8,872 bases of DNA from an uncultured Limnohabitans sp. (GTDB lineage Bacteria > Pseudomonadota > Gammaproteobacteria > Burkholderiales > Burkholderiaceae_C), in NCBI GenBank assembly GCA_937928195.1, contig CALEYZ010000031.1, positions 1 through 8,872 of the forward strand, written 5' to 3'. The number at the start of each line of letters is the position of its first letter. Positions within the stretch are counted from its first letter, which is position 1. Below, piece by piece: positions 6,370-8,872 of the stretch. The translations under genes were made by a program, and so were the position numbers. The notes under the pieces are model-generated. The model searched no databases. It was not told the origin of the DNA and saw nothing but the letters and a program-made list of their open reading frames with translations.

Positions 6370-7313
6370 TTGACACACGACTGATTCTGCTCTTTTGCGC
6401 CTTTTTCAGCATGTCGCTGACATGGGCGCAAACGAGTCCATCGGCCCCCGTTCCACAAGTTGAATCCGGACACATTGAACGCATCACATCAATGCCATCT
6501 CAATTCGTGGATGCACGGCACATCGATGTTTGGTTACCTGATCATTTTGAAACCCTGAAAGCCAAAGGTCAGCGCTTTCAAGTGATTTACATGCATGACG
6601 GACAAATGCTGTTTGATCCGAACACGACATGGAACAAACAAGCATGGCATGTGGACCGTGCCATTGCGCAACTCATGGCATCGGGCAAATTGGCACCCAC
6701 ATTGGTCGTCGGAATTTGGAACCGCGGCCCCTACAGACACAGTGAATATTTCCCGCAAAAATTCTTGCAGTACATGCAAGCAGAATTTAAGCAGCCACTG
6801 ATCGCTCAAGCACTTCAGAACAAACCGCAATCGGATGCATACTTGCGATTTTTAACGCAAGAGCTCAAGCCATACATCGATGCACATTACCCCACGCTCC
6901 CAGACCCTGAACACACAGCCATCATGGGCTCAAGCATGGGTGGCCTGATTTCAATCTATGCGCTGAGCGAGTACCCCCAGATATTTGGCAGTGCCGCTGG
7001 CTTATCAACCCATTGGATGGGCACCTTCGCGCCCAATGCACACATTCCCTTGGCGGCCTACAACTACCTGCAACAACACCTTCCTGATGCAAAGGGACAC
7101 AAAATTTACCAAGACCATGGCACCACAGAACTGGATGCCAACTATGCAATCTACCAAGTGTTTGTCAATCAAATCTTGCGCGACAAGGGCTACCAGGAAA
7201 CTTCGCCCGCCCCCAACTTCATGACCAAGGTCTACGAGGGAACAGGCCACAATGAATTGGCATGGGCCCAGCGACTCACCAAACCTCTTCAGTTTTTATT
7301 TCAAAATAAATGA
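6366..7313 (+). CDS. Exported alpha/beta-hydrolase, esterase D type
   Basis: A 315-residue protein of the putative esterase (esterase D-like) family, which includes enterochelin esterase-like hydrolases and acyl esterases. Residues 1-21 form a signal peptide with a hydrophobic core (L-I-L-L-F-C-A-F-F) and likely cleavage after T-W-A, giving a periplasmic or secreted enzyme. Cys11 lacks a proper lipobox. The motif Y-M-H-D-G-Q at 75-80 matches the family's oxyanion-side loop. The nucleophile elbow is G-S-S-M-G at 188-192 with Ser190; the likely catalytic His is His295 in G-T-G-H-N-E; the acid is probably Asp258 in E-L-D-A-N-Y. The ATG overlaps the upstream TGA; a downstream start would remove the signal peptide. 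The substrate cannot be told: no siderophore genes are near. Family firm, substrate open. Confidence 0.88.
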   Translation: MIDTRLILLFCAFFSMSLTWAQTSPSAPVPQVESGHIERITSMPSQFVDARHIDVWLPDHFETLKAKGQRFQVIYMHDGQMLFDPNTTWNKQAWHVDRAIAQLMASGKLAPTLVVGIWNRGPYRHSEYFPQKFLQYMQAEFKQPLIAQALQNKPQSDAYLRFLTQELKPYIDAHYPTLPDPEHTAIMGSSMGGLISIYALSEYPQIFGSAAGLSTHWMGTFAPNAHIPLAAYNYLQQHLPDAKGHKIYQDHGTTELDANYAIYQVFVNQILRDKGYQETSPAPNFMTKVYEGTGHNELAWAQRLTKPLQFLFQNK

Positions 7314-7381
7314 CCACCATTGAATCCAAACGTCAAGTGAGCCACGTCTAACCCAACACTGACATCACTGAAGGAAACATC

Positions 7382-7786
7382 ATGGACTTTGGAACGACTC
7401 TGAAACATTTGGCGCCTTTTGCGGTCCCGTTGTTGGCACTGTGCATCCCTATCTTTGCGATTGTGATGCGTTCTTTGGAACGTATGAGGCGCAACAACAA
7501 TTTGCACGCCACCCTCCGACATTTGTCCGAACGTGGCACGCCCATTCCACCCGAGCTGCTGGAGGCCGCCACACGCGATCAAACGCACAGTCAAAAACCA
7601 TGGACCGCCGCATCACAACTGAGGGCGGGCATCATCAACGTGGCCATTGGCCTGGGTCTGATGCTGTTGTTTGTGGCCATGCGCCCCGACGAAGATTGGC
7701 TGTGGGTGATTGGCGCCATTCCCACCATGATTGGCTTGGGCTTTCTGCTCATTTGGCGCATTGAAACACGCCAGCAAAGGTCTTAA
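7382..7786 (+). CDS. DUF6249-like membrane protein
   Basis: A 134-residue protein resembling the DUF6249 family, small membrane proteins often found beside ECF sigma factors; this naming is from memory of the family pattern. Three hydrophobic segments are visible at about 11-29, 82-99 and 106-126. Between the first two lies a cytoplasm-like loop with the recognisable H-A-T-L-R-H-L-S-E-R-G-T-P-I-P-P-E-L-L at 42-60. L-R-A-G-I-I-N (80-86) opens the second span. AAGGAAA sits at a normal distance before the ATG. It is 68 bases after the esterase gene and 21 bases before the sigma factor start, in the same frame as the latter. A role in controlling the sigma factor is inferred only from position. 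Confidence 0.82.
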   Translation: MDFGTTLKHLAPFAVPLLALCIPIFAIVMRSLERMRRNNNLHATLRHLSERGTPIPPELLEAATRDQTHSQKPWTAASQLRAGIINVAIGLGLMLLFVAMRPDEDWLWVIGAIPTMIGLGFLLIWRIETRQQRS

Positions 7787-7807
7787 TTCACGCTCACGCA
7801 GACCTTG

Positions 7808-8395
7808 ATGCCAACCCCGAACGAGCCGTCGGATCAAGCCTTGATCCGTCAGGTACTGCTTGAGTCAAACCCTCATGCTCAGCTGGCATTTACCCTCTTG
7901 GTCAAGCGGCACCAGTCAAGGCTTCGACTCTATTTGAGGGGCCTGTGCGGACACCAAGCCATTGCCGATGAATTGGCACAAGAGACCTTCTTAAAGGCTT
8001 ACCGCGCTCTAAGACAGTTCAAACACGAGGCCAATTTCAAAACCTGGTTGATCGCCATTGCCCGCAATACATTCATGGACCAGGCCAGGCTGAAGAAGCA
8101 CCGCTTGGAAAGTTCGAATGTACCGACCCATGCCACCGATGACAGTGCGCCAGCACCACGCTTCGAGCTCTCTGCGCAGTCACACGACGCCGGCATGCTC
8201 TCATTGGACATGGAAAAAGCGATCCAAGCTTTGCGGGAAGATGAGCGAAGCGTTATCTTGCACTGTTACTTTGCCGACCTTAGCATGACCGAAACGGCCA
8301 GTGCCCTGAACATGCCTCTGGGCACCGTCAAGACGCACGCTTCAAGGGCGCTGGCCAAAATGCGTCAAATTTTGAATGATTGGGAAACACCATGA
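7808..8395 (+). CDS. ECF-type RNA polymerase sigma factor
   Basis: A 195-residue group 4 sigma-70 protein directing RNA polymerase to alternative promoters. Sigma region 2 spans about 25-97, including D-E-L-A-Q-E-T-F-L-K-A-Y at 54-65 and F-K-T-W-L-I-A-I-A-R-N at 77-87 (core binding and -10 recognition). A 35-residue linker follows, and region 4 spans about 135-186 with the helix-turn-helix L-S-M-T-E-T-A-S-A-L-N-M-P-L-G-T-V-K-T-H at 158-177 (-35 recognition). No region 1.1 or 3 is present. The ATG at 7808 is used; a TTG codon directly precedes it. No clear Shine-Dalgarno is seen, so translation may depend on the upstream gene. Its TGA overlaps the next ATG. Which ECF group it belongs to is not determined. 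Confidence 0.94.
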   Translation: MPTPNEPSDQALIRQVLLESNPHAQLAFTLLVKRHQSRLRLYLRGLCGHQAIADELAQETFLKAYRALRQFKHEANFKTWLIAIARNTFMDQARLKKHRLESSNVPTHATDDSAPAPRFELSAQSHDAGMLSLDMEKAIQALREDERSVILHCYFADLSMTETASALNMPLGTVKTHASRALAKMRQILNDWETP

Positions 8396-8733
8396 GCTTG
8401 CCCAAAGACCTGCAGGAAGACGATACAGACCTTGCTTCATTGGAGGTTTGGCTGCAGAACAAATTGGACTCACAGCTGCCACAAGATGATGGTTTCTCAG
8501 CAGCCGTGATGGCAAAAATCAACAGTGAACACAAGCGAACACAAGCCCGCAATCACCTGTTGACAAGATTTTCATGGGCCCTGGGATTGATCGTGACCAG
8601 CTTCTTGCTCAGTGAAAATTTAACGCATGCAGACGCTTTGGGCTCCATGACGGCGCTTGCAAAAAATTGGGGCTTGACTTGTGCATTGCTCACCAGCTGC
8701 TGGCAATTGCAAAATGAGTTTGGCAATGATTGA
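8392..8733 (+). CDS. Small membrane protein, candidate anti-sigma factor
   Basis: A 113-residue protein of unrecognised family. Residues 1-55 are hydrophilic and acidic at first (Q-E-D-D-T-D), then amphipathic. Hydrophobic segments lie at about 58-75 and, more weakly, 87-104. The ATGA overlap with the sigma gene, the cytoplasmic N-terminal half and the membrane span are what one expects of an anti-sigma factor that holds its sigma at the membrane. However, the zinc anti-sigma signature (H-x3-C-x2-C) is absent and there is no recognisable periplasmic sensor domain. The anti-sigma role is therefore an inference from gene order. No intrinsic terminator is seen after the stop. Confidence 0.75.
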   Translation: MSLPKDLQEDDTDLASLEVWLQNKLDSQLPQDDGFSAAVMAKINSEHKRTQARNHLLTRFSWALGLIVTSFLLSENLTHADALGSMTALAKNWGLTCALLTSCWQLQNEFGND

Positions 8734-8792
8734 ACGAAGTCCCCTCTCCTCTTAAAAAAACCCAAGACCCGATACAAAACCCGAAAAAAATA

Positions 8793-8801
8793 TGTCATAA
8801 T
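8793..8801 (+). promoter_or_regulatory. Extended -10 promoter of the tRNA-Leu gene
   Basis: TGTCATAAT reads as an extended -10 (TG, one base, then CATAAT, five of six to TATAAT). The start point would be near 8808, about 12 bases before the tRNA. No good -35 is present (TACAAA at 8773-8778 is poor), which the TG dinucleotide may offset. A-runs at 8754-8760 and 8784-8790 add AT-rich upstream sequence. Confidence 0.6.
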
Positions 8802-8819
8802 CGCGTTCTTAGCAATCCT

Positions 8820-8872
8820 GCCCGGGTGGTGAAATTGGTAGACGCAGGGGACTCAAAATCCCCCGCCGCAAG
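8820..8872 (+). tRNA. tRNA-Leu(CAA), 5' part, cut by the window end
   Basis: The first 53 bases of a leucine tRNA. The acceptor 5' strand GCCCGGG spans 8820-8826, followed by the D-arm region with AATTGGTAGACGC typical of bacterial tRNA-Leu. The anticodon stem GGGGA (8847-8851) pairs with TCCCC (8859-8863) around the loop CTCAAAA, giving anticodon CAA at 8854-8856, which reads UUG codons. The long variable arm, T-arm and 3' acceptor strand lie beyond the window. The 5' half resembles E. coli leucine tRNAs in layout. Confidence 0.95.

Noticed and set aside
7295..7310. AT-only inverted repeat TTTATTT/AAATAAA at the end of the esterase gene as a terminator.
   Set aside because: The stem has no GC pair and no T-run follows it on the plus strand; it lies within the coding region and is probably compositional.
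7321..7381. An autoregulated ECF-type promoter before the DUF6249-like gene, from a GAATCC and CGTCTAA pair.
   Set aside because: The -35 side does not match the common GGAAC-type element and the -10 side is a short common string, so the match is no better than chance.
8734..8792. An intrinsic terminator after the candidate anti-sigma gene.
   Set aside because: The stretch has A-runs and C-rich blocks but no stable inverted repeat followed by T residues on the plus strand.
8820..8872. The tRNA-Leu gene as an integration site of a mobile element.
   Set aside because: tRNA-Leu genes are common targets, but only the 5' part is visible and no integrase, repeat of the tRNA end or foreign composition is seen here.

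Overview
The window looks like a chromosomal segment of a betaproteobacterium of the order Burkholderiales, most likely family Comamonadaceae (Limnohabitans, Rhodoferax or a relative). This rests on the style of the GalU, CysM and Kef-type proteins and on the moderate GC content; no 16S gene is present, so the assignment is an inference. It is dense housekeeping DNA. There is no gene-free stretch over 300 bases, no insertion sequence, no CRISPR array and no phage gene.

Layout. (1) Bases 1-2120, plus strand: the 3' end of valS, then galU 26 bases later, closed by a strong hairpin terminator at 2141-2167 that can also serve the converging operon. (2) Bases 2172-3886, minus strand: a three-gene operon read as cysM, a zinc-ribbon Nudix hydrolase (ATGA overlap with cysM), and a small TusA-like sulfur carrier. 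(3) Bases 3972-4337, plus strand: a glutaredoxin-fold protein, divergent from cysM, whose active site reads N-P-V-C in place of C-P-Y-C. Its stop overlaps tail-to-tail with the next gene. (4) Bases 4332-6086, minus strand: a CPA2 (Kef/YbaL-type) cation:proton antiporter with a cytoplasmic RCK domain. (5) Bases 6184-7313, plus strand: a 61-residue single-span membrane protein coupled by ATGA overlap to an exported esterase of the esterase D type. (6) Bases 7382-8733, plus strand: a DUF6249-like membrane protein, an ECF-type sigma factor and an ATGA-coupled small membrane protein that may be its anti-sigma factor. (7) Base 8820 to the window end: the 5' part of a tRNA-Leu(CAA) gene with an extended -10 promoter.

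How they work together. The cysM operon joins cysteine synthesis to a sulfur carrier. The glutaredoxin-like gene sits back-to-back with it, so the region as a whole leans towards thiol metabolism. The antiporter divides this block from two small cell-envelope cassettes. The least explained parts are the noncanonical glutaredoxin, the small membrane protein plus esterase pair, and the DUF6249/sigma/membrane-protein module. No wholly new system is evident, but these three merit a closer look.
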